Below are positions 52,207 through 64,000 of a stretch of DNA of 64,000 nucleotides, in pieces. Below the pieces are notes generated by a model. That model saw nothing but the letters and a program-made list of their open reading frames with translations, was not told the DNA's origin and ran no database searches. The translations under genes and the position numbers were made by a program. Every line of letters starts with the position of its first letter. The stretch's first letter is position 1. This DNA comes from Synchiropus splendidus (lineage: Eukaryota > Chordata > Actinopteri > Syngnathiformes > Callionymidae), in assembly GCF_027744825.2 (NCBI RefSeq), contig NC_071334.1, positions 62,470,937 to 62,534,936 on the forward strand. Direction: 5' to 3'.

Positions 52207-55200
52207 TCAGATAATGTGTCGAAGCTGAGTCTTGAGTTTCTGTTCAAGAGCGTTCTTCTCGTCCAGGAGGCTTTTTAAGCGAAGAAGACGCTCTGTGTTG
52301 TACCTTGTCACTTCAGCCAGTGACTGTCTTGCCTCCTCTACCTTTGCCTGTTAAAAAACAAACACCATTTTCCATTTGGAAAAAGAATCAGATGGTCATC
52401 CAGTTACTTGCCTCCCAGCCTTTCATGTCCTTGTCATTTTGACTCTCTTGGAAAAGCTTTTCTTGCTTCAACTCCTCCAACGTCCGGTTCCCTGACAGCG
52501 TCTGCAGAGCTTCCAGATCCACCTGCCTCCCAAACTTCATCATCATCAGCTGGTTGCACTGCTTCTCTAGAACTATTCCAATGCAAAAGCAACCTTATAT
52601 TTTGGACACTTGTCGAAGGGTTTACAGCACACAGACCTTGAATTTCAGCATCCATGTCTTTACACTCTTGGATGAGCTTGAAGTGCTGCTGGTGGGCTTG
52701 AGTGTAGACCTCCCTCTGCTGGATCTTCTCCGAATGCAGTTGTGCGATCCGTTCTTGTAGTCGCTTCAGTTCCGTTCTTGGCAGCACCAGTGCCAGGCTC
52801 AAGTCACCAGGCAATGCTCCATCCACCACAAACTCAATCTAGCATTGACAGGAAGTGACAGTATTCAAATCTGGCTGTCAGAGGCATTTAAGAGCTGTCC
52901 ACTTGAAAACATTGCGATAGACTAGGTGTGGGCCAAGAGCGGCCTGGGCATAACATGTCGCCCTCATAAGGTCAGAAAAAGATACAAAAAAGAAACCCTT
53001 TTTCAGGTCTTTATTCTCTAGTTTTCCCCAGCAATTTCTGCATAGTCTTCACTATTTGTAACCATTGCCTCCACCAAGGAGATGTCAACACTAGTGTGTC
53101 TGCTTGTCTGTGACCAAAATAATATAAAGGTACTGACATATTTAGATTCAATTTTCCGGAAATATGTTAAACAGGAACATTCAATTTAGGGAGTAATATG
53201 GATCACTCTCTGGGTCTAGGAATTTTAAAAAGGAGTATGTAGGGAGACTGTTCCAGTGGTGTGAAGCAACTTGGTGGAGGTTTGTGCTTTTCTAGTTTTA
53301 AGATATTTTAGCCATATGAAAGTTAAAATTCAAGACACTTTTTGTGTACTGTCTTTTGGCTTGATTCTATTTTTGTTGCCTGAGTCGGTACCTGGCGAAG
53401 TCTCAGGGGCACCACCACATCCAGAGCGTTACTTCTCAGATGTTTCTCCTGATTGATCTTCTCCAAGTCGTCCTCTGCTGCCTTCCGACTGGCTTCCGCT
53501 GATTTCTTCTGCAAATTCAAATGAGGTGATGAGTCAGTGAGCCACATCACAACAGGGAGGCTATGAAACAAACACACACAGTGCCTAAATAGTTGAAAAT
53601 GTATCATGGTAATAGGTAGTTTTTGGAGCGAGCAGCTCTAATAATACAGTGTGACCTCCCTATCAAGTGAATGGTCTGCTTTATTGCTGAGACTGGTGCC
53701 AGTTGTTGGACCCAGGTCCTTCTTTTCATTTCTATGTAGTCAAAGTGATGATGTCACAGCTGTGTCTACCTTCTTCATGAGGGCGTCACACTCCTTTACC
53801 AGAGTGTCAACGTTCTTCTTCTCTTCTGCCAGCTGTTCCTCCAGATCCAAGCGATGATTACGAAGCTTCAGTGTGCTGTCAAACAACTGTGGGTCACAGC
53901 CTGGGACACATTTAAACATGGTCAGTTAGGAAAAGTTAAGCTTTTACAGTTCATGAAAAACCTTTCACGCTGGGGGATTCAACTGTCGGGCATTAACTGA
54001 TCACATTGCTTGGATTTCAGTTCCCACTGAGCCTCAGCATTTTAGTAAATTCATGTTCCACACTGAAAATCCTGCCTCTGAAATAGGCAAATCCACAGGT
54101 GCTAGGCTTTTTTTTTTTAATATAAAGTTCTGAACATACCTGAAGGGCAAACACTGTCATCCAGAGAAGATCCTCTCTCTTCTGTGTTGCTGAAATAATC
54201 TTCATCCTCATCGTCCTCATCCCAGTCATCCTCCTCCCCGGACTGATCGCACGTGTTGTCCTCACCTGCAGAAGCATCTTTCACACTGGACCTTCTCAGG
54301 TGACTCGATATTTCAGTCCTCTCACCTTCCGCATGCTCCTTTGGCTTTGCTCGTTTGACCTTCTTTTGGAAGACTTTGGTAAGAAACTCCTCAAATTTGT
54401 TATCTTCCCCAAGTGAGGCCCGGAAGGCTGCAGCCAGAGACTTGTCCCGGCCCTGCAGTTTTGCTACGTCTCTGCGCCTCGCATCCAGCTGCTTATTTCG
54501 TTCCTCCAACTTCGACTGAAACAAATGCACTCATTAGCTTCAGTGGCAACACAATAAGACGATTTTTGACATATTTGTTGCCATTACTTTTGGATTTGAA
54601 TTGTCTAAATGTCCCAAAAAATGATTATACAAGCTGTCAGCATTATTTGTAACTGTTTGTTTTCTCTCACCGTGACGCCATTCTGCTCCTCCAGTCGAGC
54701 CAAGAGCCTCTCCTGCAGCAGCTCCTCCCTCTGGTTCACCTCCTGCAGCACCAGGAGCTCCTGGTACAGCGTCAGCTGGTGCATGTCAGCAAGTTTAAGC
54801 TCCCAGTCCAGAAGCAGCTTCTGCTGACGCAGCACAAGCTGGGCATCAAACTGCGATACGGACCTCTCCATCTGTTGGTGGAAGAGCTACAATGAGCCTG
54901 ACATGTTATCCATGTTCACTGAAATATTTTACTGACTAGACCTGCTCTATGAGCGAGTCTTGCAAGTAGAGAAGTTTGATTTCTGCTCCCTTCAGAAGCT
55001 CCTCCTCCAGTTGGCTGAGCTCTGCGTTGAAACTGCCTTCTTGATCTTCAGCTGTCAAACTCATTCCTTGCTCCTCTTCTTCTATCCTCTCCAGAAAACC
55101 CAAGAGTCGGTCCTTCTCCACAGCTGGGAAAATGTTTCTAGAAAAGATCACGTGCTTTTGATTGACGATGACCCATAAACAAGCATCATTATTAATGGCT

Positions 55201-58200
55201 TCCAAGACGCACCTGTGCTCTGTCAGTGTGCTGCCGCCCTCCTCCTCTGGCAGCAGTCTGGGGATGCTAGGTGACAGACGATGGAGATGGGATGGCAGAA
55301 GTTTGTGGACCCTCTGGAGCTGGTTTGACTTCTCATGCAGCTCAGACACCAGACGAGCTTTTGAGTCTCTCAGTGCCCAAATCCGTCTGTTCATCTCCAC
55401 CTGCTTTTCTCTTAACTGGTGCGTGGAGGACATTGTTATTACTATTTCACTAAGATGTGATAATAATTTATAGTCATATGTTTGCTATCTTCCACCTTTG
55501 ACAGTCTAGTACCTTTAGCATCTGCCTCAGCATCCCAGCAGTTGGATTCCACTGTGATGTCATACATGCGTCATTTGATTTGTAGTCAGAATAATTCCAC
55601 GTTTTCACAAGAAAATAAATCATAAATTACACTACAAACCTCACTTAAATGAAGGCACAACTTATGTGCAGTGGACCAGACAATAACTTTGATCTCCCCA
55701 TTGACTTCCATTCATTCATGGGACCTAAGATTTTTTTCCAATCCCCATGAACCTACCCTATATAGAGTAAATATACACACGTAATTGGTATTCACCCTCT
55801 CACTCTGTACTACTACTCCTTATGTTTTTGTTTTATAATACTGGTGCCATTAAGAAGTAGCATAAGTCCCAACTGAAGGTACAAAAAAATACAGCTCATT
55901 GCTCAACATTTATGCCAATATTGTTGCTTATTCGTGCACACCTTTTCCTCCAGACTCCTCTTCTCTGCCCTCTTCCTCTCCAGGGTCATCCTCAAGTGTT
56001 TGGGCACTGTGAAGTCTTTAGCTGACTTCAGTTTAAAGTCGCCAATCGTTTCCTTCGCCTCACAGATAGCCTGGACATCCTGCGGATCTTCATGGTTCTC
56101 CTTTGGTCTCTCCGCGTAACTGACCCACCAGAAGCGCATGCAATAAGCAAAACAGAACTCCACTTGTTGATCTCGACGCTTCCAAACCCATGGATGATTT
56201 TTGTCCTTCACACTCACAGTTGCTCCCACTCCTGCCTCCTCTTCTCAATCTTGGCTCGAGCTCGCTCAGCTTTCTCCGCAGCTTTCCGAAGTCTCTCCAT
56301 CTGTCGGTCTGCCAGCTTCATCGTGGAAGGAGGAGGTACAGGCATCTGCACCGGGACCTCTGCTTGAGGGTTACCAAACAATTGTGCAATGATGGTAAAT
56401 TAAGATTTCAAAAAGCCTCTTACCATCCAGCTGACTGGCCTCTCTTGAAAGTCTGTCCTCAGACGGGAAACTATCCACTGCGGCAGCTGCATCAGCACCA
56501 AGCTGCTCTGCTCTGCCGTGCGGCGGGCGAGAGCCTGGAGGATCGATGGGTTCTTGTAGGCTGTAGGTGGTCACCAGATGACTGCTGGTGATGGCTGCCA
56601 CAGTCACCAGGTTGGAATTTAAGGACTCTTTAAACCTGCACACACGGAGGTGACATGTGAGTAATCTCTGTTCTCAAGATCAAGATCAGATCATCTTTAC
56701 ATAGTTGAAAAAAAATACTACTCGTGTGTACCATTCCTGTAGTTTGTGTAGACCTCTCCTGCTCCTCTCCTCTTCCCAGGCAAGCTGATTCTGAACCGCC
56801 TTCACTTTCTCAGTCTTCTCTCTTTCTGTCTGTTCACTGAATCGCTGATCCAGCATCAGCTCCTGCACAGACGTGTGTTTTAAATGGAATTAAATGTACA
56901 AATAAAACGTCAGGAAGGTGTGCGTACCATGGGGGTCAGGCGTATGTGCTCCGGAAGGCTCTGGTTCTCCTTCACCAGATGTTGATATGCTCTCTGGAGC
57001 TCACCGAGCCTTTTAAGCTTCTCTGCCAACCTTACAGAAGCCTCCTGGTGAACGTGCTCCTTCTCTAACATCTGCATGGCTGCCTCCATGCTGCAGGGTC
57101 AGAAGAACACTGGCATTAACAAGACCACCAACTGACAGAGAGGTGCTGACTCGCCTGTTGGCTGCTGGGTCATCAATGTCCTGAGCCAAGTCATCCTTTT
57201 CATGGCTGACCTGTGGCAGAAGCAGGTCAACATTTCAGTCTACATGCTGGGTTAATCCTCAGGACGAAATCCTTCACTGACCCTGCGACCAGGAAGCTTG
57301 ACCATACGCAGACCTTTCTGCAGCTCCTCTGCTGAGCGAAGGCTGAATGAGAAGATGTTTCCATCATCCCCTGCTGTCAGCAGAAAATGATCATCGTAGC
57401 TGCAGCAAATGTGCTTCAAACATCCATGATGGTTGTCATGGACACTCAGCTCCCAGCAGGCATGCAAGGAGGTCAAACAGGGGTCATTGGGTTGCAGTTT
57501 GTAGACCCTGATGGAGCCTGAGCGAAGGCCACAGAACATCAAGTGCCTTGTGGAGCTGGTGCAAACCGTCAACAAAACAGAAGCAAAAATGTTTTTCATC
57601 ATTTAATATCAAGATACTTAATAGGGACAATCATTTTTGCACAGTTCCTATATGTGATACTATGGTACTTTTGTGTTGTGAAATTCATCCATTGCTAATC
57701 TGGGAATTCTGCTGTTCAGGAGCCACATGTGGCCCCCTGACAGCTCTGGTCTGCACAAGGTTAAAATAAATATATAAAAATAAATATAGTAAAAGACATG
57801 TGGGTGCACAACAGCTTGCTGGTTTTCATCTGACAATGTGAAAAAAAGAAGAATATGTATGCAGTTTAACAGAAGTGTGAATACTGCAGTCATCTCATCA
57901 CACTGTGCAGTTACCTAAAGGTGATGGAGAGAATGGGGTCGTTGTTGTGCAAACGTCTGAGGTCAAACGGCGCTTGCCACTGCTCGGTTTCCTCTTCAAG
58001 ATTCTCAGGGAACTTACAGTGATAGAGTGATCCAGCATCGTCACCCCCCTGCAGGAGACCCCCGGGGTTAGTTCAGTGTTAACATTCTGCCTGGTTTGAT
58101 CGGAAATAGTTCACTGCATTAAGCCTCTGGGAAATGTGCAAAACACACAATCACATGACTGGCATGACTACTTCAGTGCAGTGCCGTAAGTTTTCTTAAT

Positions 58201-61200
58201 CATGAAAGACATTTTCAGGATCATCAATAATGCATCGTCGAGAATTAGTGAAGGTTAAAATACTTCTGTGGGAGCAGAATAAAGACAAATCTAACGACAG
58301 ATTTCTAGTTCTAAGTTCTGGTTGTCTCATCTCCATCTGGTTTCCAGAGTTACTGCCTCAGGAACGGTGCTGAAATGAACCATTGACTTTCTATAATGTT
58401 TGTGTTTGTGTACCATGGAGAGCCAGATGTGACCAGGCTCTGAGTAGAACCCACAGTACAGAAGACTTGCATCCGGTAGAGGATCTAAAAACTCCTCTTT
58501 TTTCCCACACTTCTCCCCCTCGCCCATCAGTCTTGGCTCCTCCACTGTCTGAAACACAAACATCCACAAGGATTATCCTGACGTGGATTCTATCCGACGG
58601 TCGGAGACAAACCTTCATTTGGTGCTTGATGCTCTTGAATCTGAAGGACCTTCTGGGCAGCTCAGCAAGCAGGAAGGTTTTTGTTTGACTCTGGTGTTCC
58701 AGTTTGGGGCAGTGCACTTCAGCTACATATCCATTCTGACACAGGATGAGGAGTCGGTTCTCAGTCTGACACATAAAAAAGAGTCACTTTAATGATACCA
58801 TGAAACATTAGCAAAGCGCATTGTACGTTGAAGCTTTATTAACTGTCTCAGCAGCTTTATTTTAAAACATGCATTGTGAATATGGACATAGTGTATTTTA
58901 AATAGTACTTAATTTTACAATGTTACTGGTACCAGTTTCGCCAATGCACACACTTACATGAGAAAGAGGGGACCACTCCAGGCCCTGCACCGGCCCAGGA
59001 ACATGAATGAACCCAATTGGCCTGTAAGTCTCTCCAACGGTGAAAAAGAAGACAGTGCAGTCAGAGCTCTGCAATTGAAGGAGAGGAATACAACACAATA
59101 AGTCCAATGAGGGGGCAAGACAGTCAAGTGTCACCAGATTAATGTTGGCTTGCTTGCTTGTAGTTGTTTCAGCTAGATTTTTCTGGAACCAGGATTACAA
59201 CTTCAAACTATTTGGACTTGTGTGAGTCATGACAGCGCAGTTAATTTTATTCATTTTGAAAAAAAATGTATTCACCCATATACTGTATGAAAGGCAAACA
59301 TTTTGGCAAGGTGGTGCAGAAGCCTTCTCCATCTCTGCCCTCAATGAAAGGTTTGTATATTAGAATTACAGATGTTTTAACTCCCAGAATAAATGACTTA
59401 ACTAAGTTATCAAATTCAATATAGTTTCAAATAAATCCTCCATGAATTGTGGTTGAAAACTTTGTCACTAAAAGTAGAGATTATTAGATTACAGGAGAGG
59501 CTTTGTTACTAGTATCTTCATATTGAATATTCTCTTTTTCCAAAAAGCGCATTAGTAAAAAGCCTAAAGAAATTTCATCATTACCAGGGGTTGAAATGTA
59601 ACATTGAAAACCACAATGAAAGTCTGTCCCTCTCACCCCGGTGGCTACTGTCGCTCCGTTTCTCTCGTATGCGACAGCTGTCACAGGTGCATCGTGGGGT
59701 TTAAACGCCTGTCTGAGGTGCAGTTTAGCATCCAGGCCTTTGCTCCTCCCACTCCCATACTCGTCCCTCAACAGCTCAAGTAAGCGGATGACACCATCTT
59801 CGAAGCCAGTCAAAAGTAGAGCCCCATGTTGGTTTCCCTACATACACATAAAGAGAGATGCAGAAATCAGTTTCTGTTTAATTCAGCTTCATTCACTGAT
59901 CGTACCAGACGTGGAGCCCAGCATAGAGCCGTTCCCCCCTGGTTGAAGGAGATCTGGGCCAACTCTCTTTTAGCCAGAAAGTCAAACACTTTCACAGAGC
60001 CTGAGGAGGAGGTGAAGTAGAAAGGATGAAAATGTTGGCATTGAGTTCAGTGTCATCACTCACGATCCAGAGTGGTGGTGGTCATGAGGTGACTGTGGCT
60101 GGACACATGTAGCGCTTGGATGGCTCCAGCATGGAAAGAAAACAGGCATTCTGGATCGGGAGTCTGAAAATACACAAGACAGGAATAAGGGGAAATAAGA
60201 CGGCCTGTCCCTCAAGATAATGTAAAATCTGGGTGTCATCTGTCAACATCTCACGGTGTAGGTGAATGAAAGATCCAGTTTCCAGATGGCTCCACGTGAA
60301 TCCTGCATCACAAATATATTAGTGGTGGGGCGAGTTAATTACGATTAATTCATTACAACAAAAAATTGAACAGTTTGCTCTCCAGACAACAGGGAACCTT
60401 TGTAAGTGCAGGAGTTCCTGGTCCAGTGATCACACTGATGCACAAGACACGTGGCAGCTAGGATGATAACAACAACAACAAACATGGAGGAATCCCTGAA
60501 CAAAAGCAAACAAAAGCATCTGTCTGCTTTTATTCAGGGATGTTTTTCACTACACAATGGCCAGGGTTTCCAGTAATCTGAATGTACTTGAAATTCTTAT
60601 AAAATTGAAAATTGTATACAAATATTTTTAAGACATTAAAAGAGCTTTAGTTTAAATAAGGTGATATAAAAACTTGAATATAGCCACCATCGTGATTTGT
60701 TGTGCTATTGTCAAACTGATCCAAAATAAACAATATTATGTTTACACACAGTACTACACACAATAGGTTTCACAATTCCTGTTGCTGAATGATCCCTGAC
60801 CTGAGCAAACCAGACGAAGGAGCCAGGCACAGGGCTCTTCACCATCCAAGAGAGGCTGACGTTGTATCCAACCATCATTTCATCCATGGGCTCCAGCTCA
60901 ACCCAGTCACTGTCGGCTTCAGCAGAGTCAATGCTCTCCAGGTCCCAGCTCTGCAGAGGCAGAGAGGCCAACGCTATCGACTGATATTGTTTATGAATCA
61001 CAAGAGTTACCAGTATTTGTCTTTCGTTTGTTTCATTCTAGTTAACACTTAACACTGACAACCAAGCTTTTTTGTATTATACCCGAATTACACCATCGGA
61101 GCCAAACGTCAGCAGCTGTCCATCTTCCAAAGAAAATGGTTGGACTGTGCCCTCGTGACAGGGACGGCCATCTTTTCGGCAGATTTCCACCTTAATGCCG

Positions 61201-63080
61201 GTTCCTTCCCACAGCAGCATGTTTCCTCGGTCTGACCCGGACACAACCTGACAAAAAGGTTTCATTAAAGCGTCACTGAGCCGGTTTTTACAGGGATACT
61301 ATAGCACAACACACAGCAATACAGCCTTCATACAGTACATCAATACAATGCAACGGAATTGCCCATTAAAGACCATGGATGGAAAATCATACAGTATCAC
61401 TCTGTAGTCCATGACTGACCTTCCCATCTGGGAGCTCCACGTAACCCTCAATATCAGTAGCTGCCCTTTTCCCAAAATGTCCCATGAGTCCCTGTAGTTT
61501 GAGGCCAGTGAATGTACTTGCCATCTTCCAGAACCTGCCAACAATGAATTATTAGGAGCTCATTACAGAAGCATGACAAGATGACGAAGATGTAGTCGTA
61601 TCTGGATAGAAATAAAGAGCTCCTGGGATTACACTAGTGTGTTCACAAATAGCAGAGAAGATCATTCAGTTGTATACGCAAAGACAGGAGCATCTGTAGT
61701 CTACATTTGCTACTGTAGGTCCAGGTCAACACTGACATATATAGTCTGAAAACTAGCTGAACATGCAGACAGAGGGATTTTCATTGGAACAATATCAGGA
61801 TCCTTAATGTAATTCTAACCCTGGAGGCAAACATGAGATCACAAACGATAAAAAACGAAAAAGATGTGTGGAAACTGATAAAGGTTAGTAATTGTAAACA
61901 CAGAAACCAAGGATATAGATTACTTATAGATAAGTAATATCACTATACTGTATGTGCTAGCTCAAACATCTGGCTTACTTGATGTGACCTGATCCTGCAG
62001 ATGTCAACAACCCAGGGTTGTGTGGGGAGAAGCTGATCCGATACACCTCCGGAGACATGACCTTGCAGCTGAGCATCACCTCCTCCTGCCCCCAGTTCCA
62101 CAGGGTCAGCATAAAGTCTGGAGAGCTGCTCACACTGGCCAGCAGACTGCCGTCATGGTTGAAGTTCAAGCAGCTGTACGCTCGCTCAGCTCCTCCTGCA
62201 TTTTTGCAGCGGTACAAAAATATGGATTAAATGTGTAATGTCTATAGTTCAGTGCTACCATATCAACACACTATTTAAACAGACCATGAGCACTGCAGTT
62301 AACAAGTTATAGCTATAATCTGGTCTGTAATATTTTCTCTGTTTTCCTGTCCATGTTGCAGCCTGTAAGTGCTCTGCGTGTCAGAAGTAAAATGACCATA
62401 TACCTCTTAGGATGTGGAACGGCTTCAAGGATGGATGCTCGTACACAATAATATTGGGCTTAGTTCCCTTCTCGCCAACAGCAAAGCACTTCGAGCTTGT
62501 GTGCACCTACATGATACACAGACACAAAAACATTCAGTAGTATCTACTGTTTGAGCTACAGAGTGAACATGGAAAACAGAAGGTTTGAGCTCCATTTTAT
62601 TTACTTTATATTTTAAAGGTATGAATCATAAAAAAAAAATGCTTATCCTTTCGTTTGTGAGGGTAAAATTGAAATGAAGTCTTACTGCAATTGAGCCGAT
62701 CCCTTGTCCGCTGCAGGACCTGAGGTATCTCTGCTCGTTCGTGTGGATGTCAATGAAGACCAGATGGTTACCAGCTATAAACACCAGTGTTCTCTCTTCC
62801 AGCAGCTGCAGGTTTGATCTGCGTCCACTATCATAACCAAAGGAATGACTTGAAACAGGATCAGGATCATACACCACAGATATATGTCATTTGTTATAGC
62901 AACCACCACTTGATGCTTGAAAAGGGCAGCAATGTAACAGGGCAAAAGCACAGTTATAACTAAACACATTAGAGGATACTGCAAATGCAGGAGCTCTTCT
63001 GTTATGTCAGAGTCAGGTGTGATGGACGGTCTGGAGAGCAGATCATCATGCTTGCAGTCCATGATCATGGAGTCGTTCAT
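52207..63080 (-). CDS. cfap44: Cilia- and flagella-associated protein 44 (WDR52)
   Basis: Thirty-one coding exons give 1,619 codons plus TGA with every phase matching. In translation order the low-high limits are 62980-63080, 62686-62848, 62404-62506, 61979-62195, 61420-61534, 61083-61247, 60801-60950, 60255-60302, 60064-60163, 59906-60000, 59637-59837, 58958-59068, 58613-58765, 58414-58548, 57915-58048, 57282-57546, 57155-57210, 56928-57090, 56732-56862, 56424-56635, 56218-56359, 55942-56119, 55213-55415, 54942-55137, 54671-54871, 54140-54515, 53770-53900, 53392-53508, 52637-52838, 52412-52566, 52207-52347. The N-terminal third has WD40-type blades ([33 protein letters not shown]). The rest is charged coiled coil with an acidic patch ([13 protein letters not shown]) and the family segment [14 protein letters not shown]. 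With CFAP43, CFAP44 tethers inner dynein f to the axonemal doublet. Human CFAP44 is longer (about 1,850 aa). Two introns have GC donors. Confidence 0.95.
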
Positions 63081-63092
63081 TTGTGTTTGTAT
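63081..63092 (-). other. cfap44: 5' UTR part of cfap44 coding exon 1
   Basis: The exon carrying the presumed ATG (63078-63080, MNDSMIMDC) begins at an acceptor (ctctgcag) after 63092, so an upstream non-coding or short coding exon exists. The frame stays open to the acceptor, and an upstream start cannot be excluded. Confidence 0.6.
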
Positions 63093-63429
63093 CTGCAGAG
63101 GAAAAACAAAAGAAAAATAATGAATGCATTTTTATGTTCAGATTTGTTATAACCATAACATTTTTTTTTTACTTTGTTTGACTGCTTGGTTGTTTGACTC
63201 CATTATTTTTATGTAGAATAACACCATAAATAAATTTGATTGGGCCGAATATTCGCAAAATAAAATACATGGTAAGACATGTCTGTACATGCCTAGAATG
63301 CGTTCTCGCTGGCAGCAGTAGAATTACGTCATAACATTCGGGGATTAAATTGCAATTGCATTTCACTGAAAGTCGTGTACAACTAAACAGAAAGGCATAA
63401 ATGACATTTTGTTGCCAAAGTTCACTCAC

Positions 63430-63560
63430 ATTTTATCTTCCGCATGCAGCTAATACCATCTCGTTTTGTTTGTTGTGGTCTACATTATTAGTTCATGCAT
63501 CAGTCATGTTTTATTTGAGCCGAGTCCGGTGAAGTTTCTGGTTGCCAGGATACTTGAATG
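63430..63560 (-). promoter_or_regulatory. cfap44: Candidate cfap44 first exon and promoter
   Basis: A strong - strand donor (AAAT|gtgagtg, plus-strand cactcac at 63423-63429) follows a short non-coding stretch. It would splice to the acceptor at 63092. The upstream end is a guess. Confidence 0.35.
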
Positions 63561-63779
63561 AGACGTATTACAAAGCATTCTGGGAATCGAAGTTTCTCGT
63601 ACGTGTAAAAACTGTAGAAAACGTTGAAACTATCGAATATTACAAAGATGAGGTCGTTGTTGCGATGATGAAAAGGCATGTAATCCAAACTGACACAGTA
63701 TGATGTCCCTGAAAAATACGTCGGCGTTCGTGTAGATTTTATTATGTCCGAAATGACACCATCATTTTGACTTACGTCT

Positions 63780-63892
63780 GTCGTAACAGTGGGGACGTTC
63801 GGACTGAGACGGGGGCTTCTGATTGGACAGTTTGTGCCGTAAAGTGTTGTCGCAAGTAGCACGCGGGTTGTACTCGTGTGTACGGCAGAAAT
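63780..63892 (+). other. Candidate first exon of a divergent gene leaving the window
   Basis: A CpG-containing stretch ends at a near-consensus + strand donor (AAAT|gtaagt at 63893). With the opposite-facing cfap44 donor at about 63.43 kb, this suggests a head-to-head promoter. No coding sequence for the neighbour is visible. Confidence 0.3.
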
Positions 63893-64000
63893 GTAAGTTA
63901 CTTCTTTGAAATGTTATTGTATGTGCTTCATTTAACTAGAAGTCATTGTTTACGGTTCGTTGACTGGAATGTGCTAAATCTTTTTACGTCTTTATTTATT

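Overview
The window looks like a teleost fish nuclear genome. Its genes are split by GT-AG introns and encode vertebrate proteins. The spaces between them hold dinucleotide microsatellites, hAT-type MITEs, a Tc1-like foldback and the 3' end of a fish LINE. There is no sign of bacterial or viral organisation. All protein names rest on recognising sequence by eye; no search was run.

Left part (about 4-24.6 kb, + strand): the 3' two thirds of a large gene for a long coiled-coil protein. Twenty-one exons from 5925 to 23938 join in frame to about 1,030 residues. A short helical N-terminal part is followed by a Ser/Pro-rich, basic head and a long myosin-tail/cingulin-like rod with an acidic tail. 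I could not name it; its pattern is closest to cingulin-family rods but it is not CGN or CGNL1 as I know them. The gene starts upstream of the exons seen here.

Middle (27.4-29 kb, - strand): rab27b, complete in five coding exons (218 aa), tail-to-tail with the coiled-coil gene. From 29 to 50.8 kb there is about 20 kb with no convincing gene. It may be the long 5' intron and control region of rab27b, whose non-coding first exon was not found. It holds several transposon relics and one doubtful exon-like ORF near 47.1-47.3 kb.

Right part: an intronless brcc3 (BRCC36, K63-specific deubiquitinase, 260 aa) on the + strand at 50.9-51.7 kb faces cfap44 on the - strand at 52.2-63.1 kb. cfap44 has 31 coding exons giving a continuous frame of 1,619 aa: N-terminal WD40 repeats and C-terminal coiled coils of a motile-cilium axonemal protein. 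Their stop codons are only 526 bp apart and the visible polyadenylation signals cross over, so the two 3' UTRs may overlap. The right edge (63.4-63.9 kb) looks like a divergent promoter between cfap44 and another gene leaving the window.

The genes have no obvious shared pathway: vesicle trafficking (Rab27b), DNA-damage and inflammasome deubiquitination (Brcc3), ciliary motility (Cfap44) and probably a cytoskeletal or junctional coiled-coil protein. The items most worth a second look are the unnamed coiled-coil gene, the intronless brcc3, three GC-AG introns, the 75-bp frame-preserving cfap44 intron and the hAT MITE with a perfect 8-bp target duplication.
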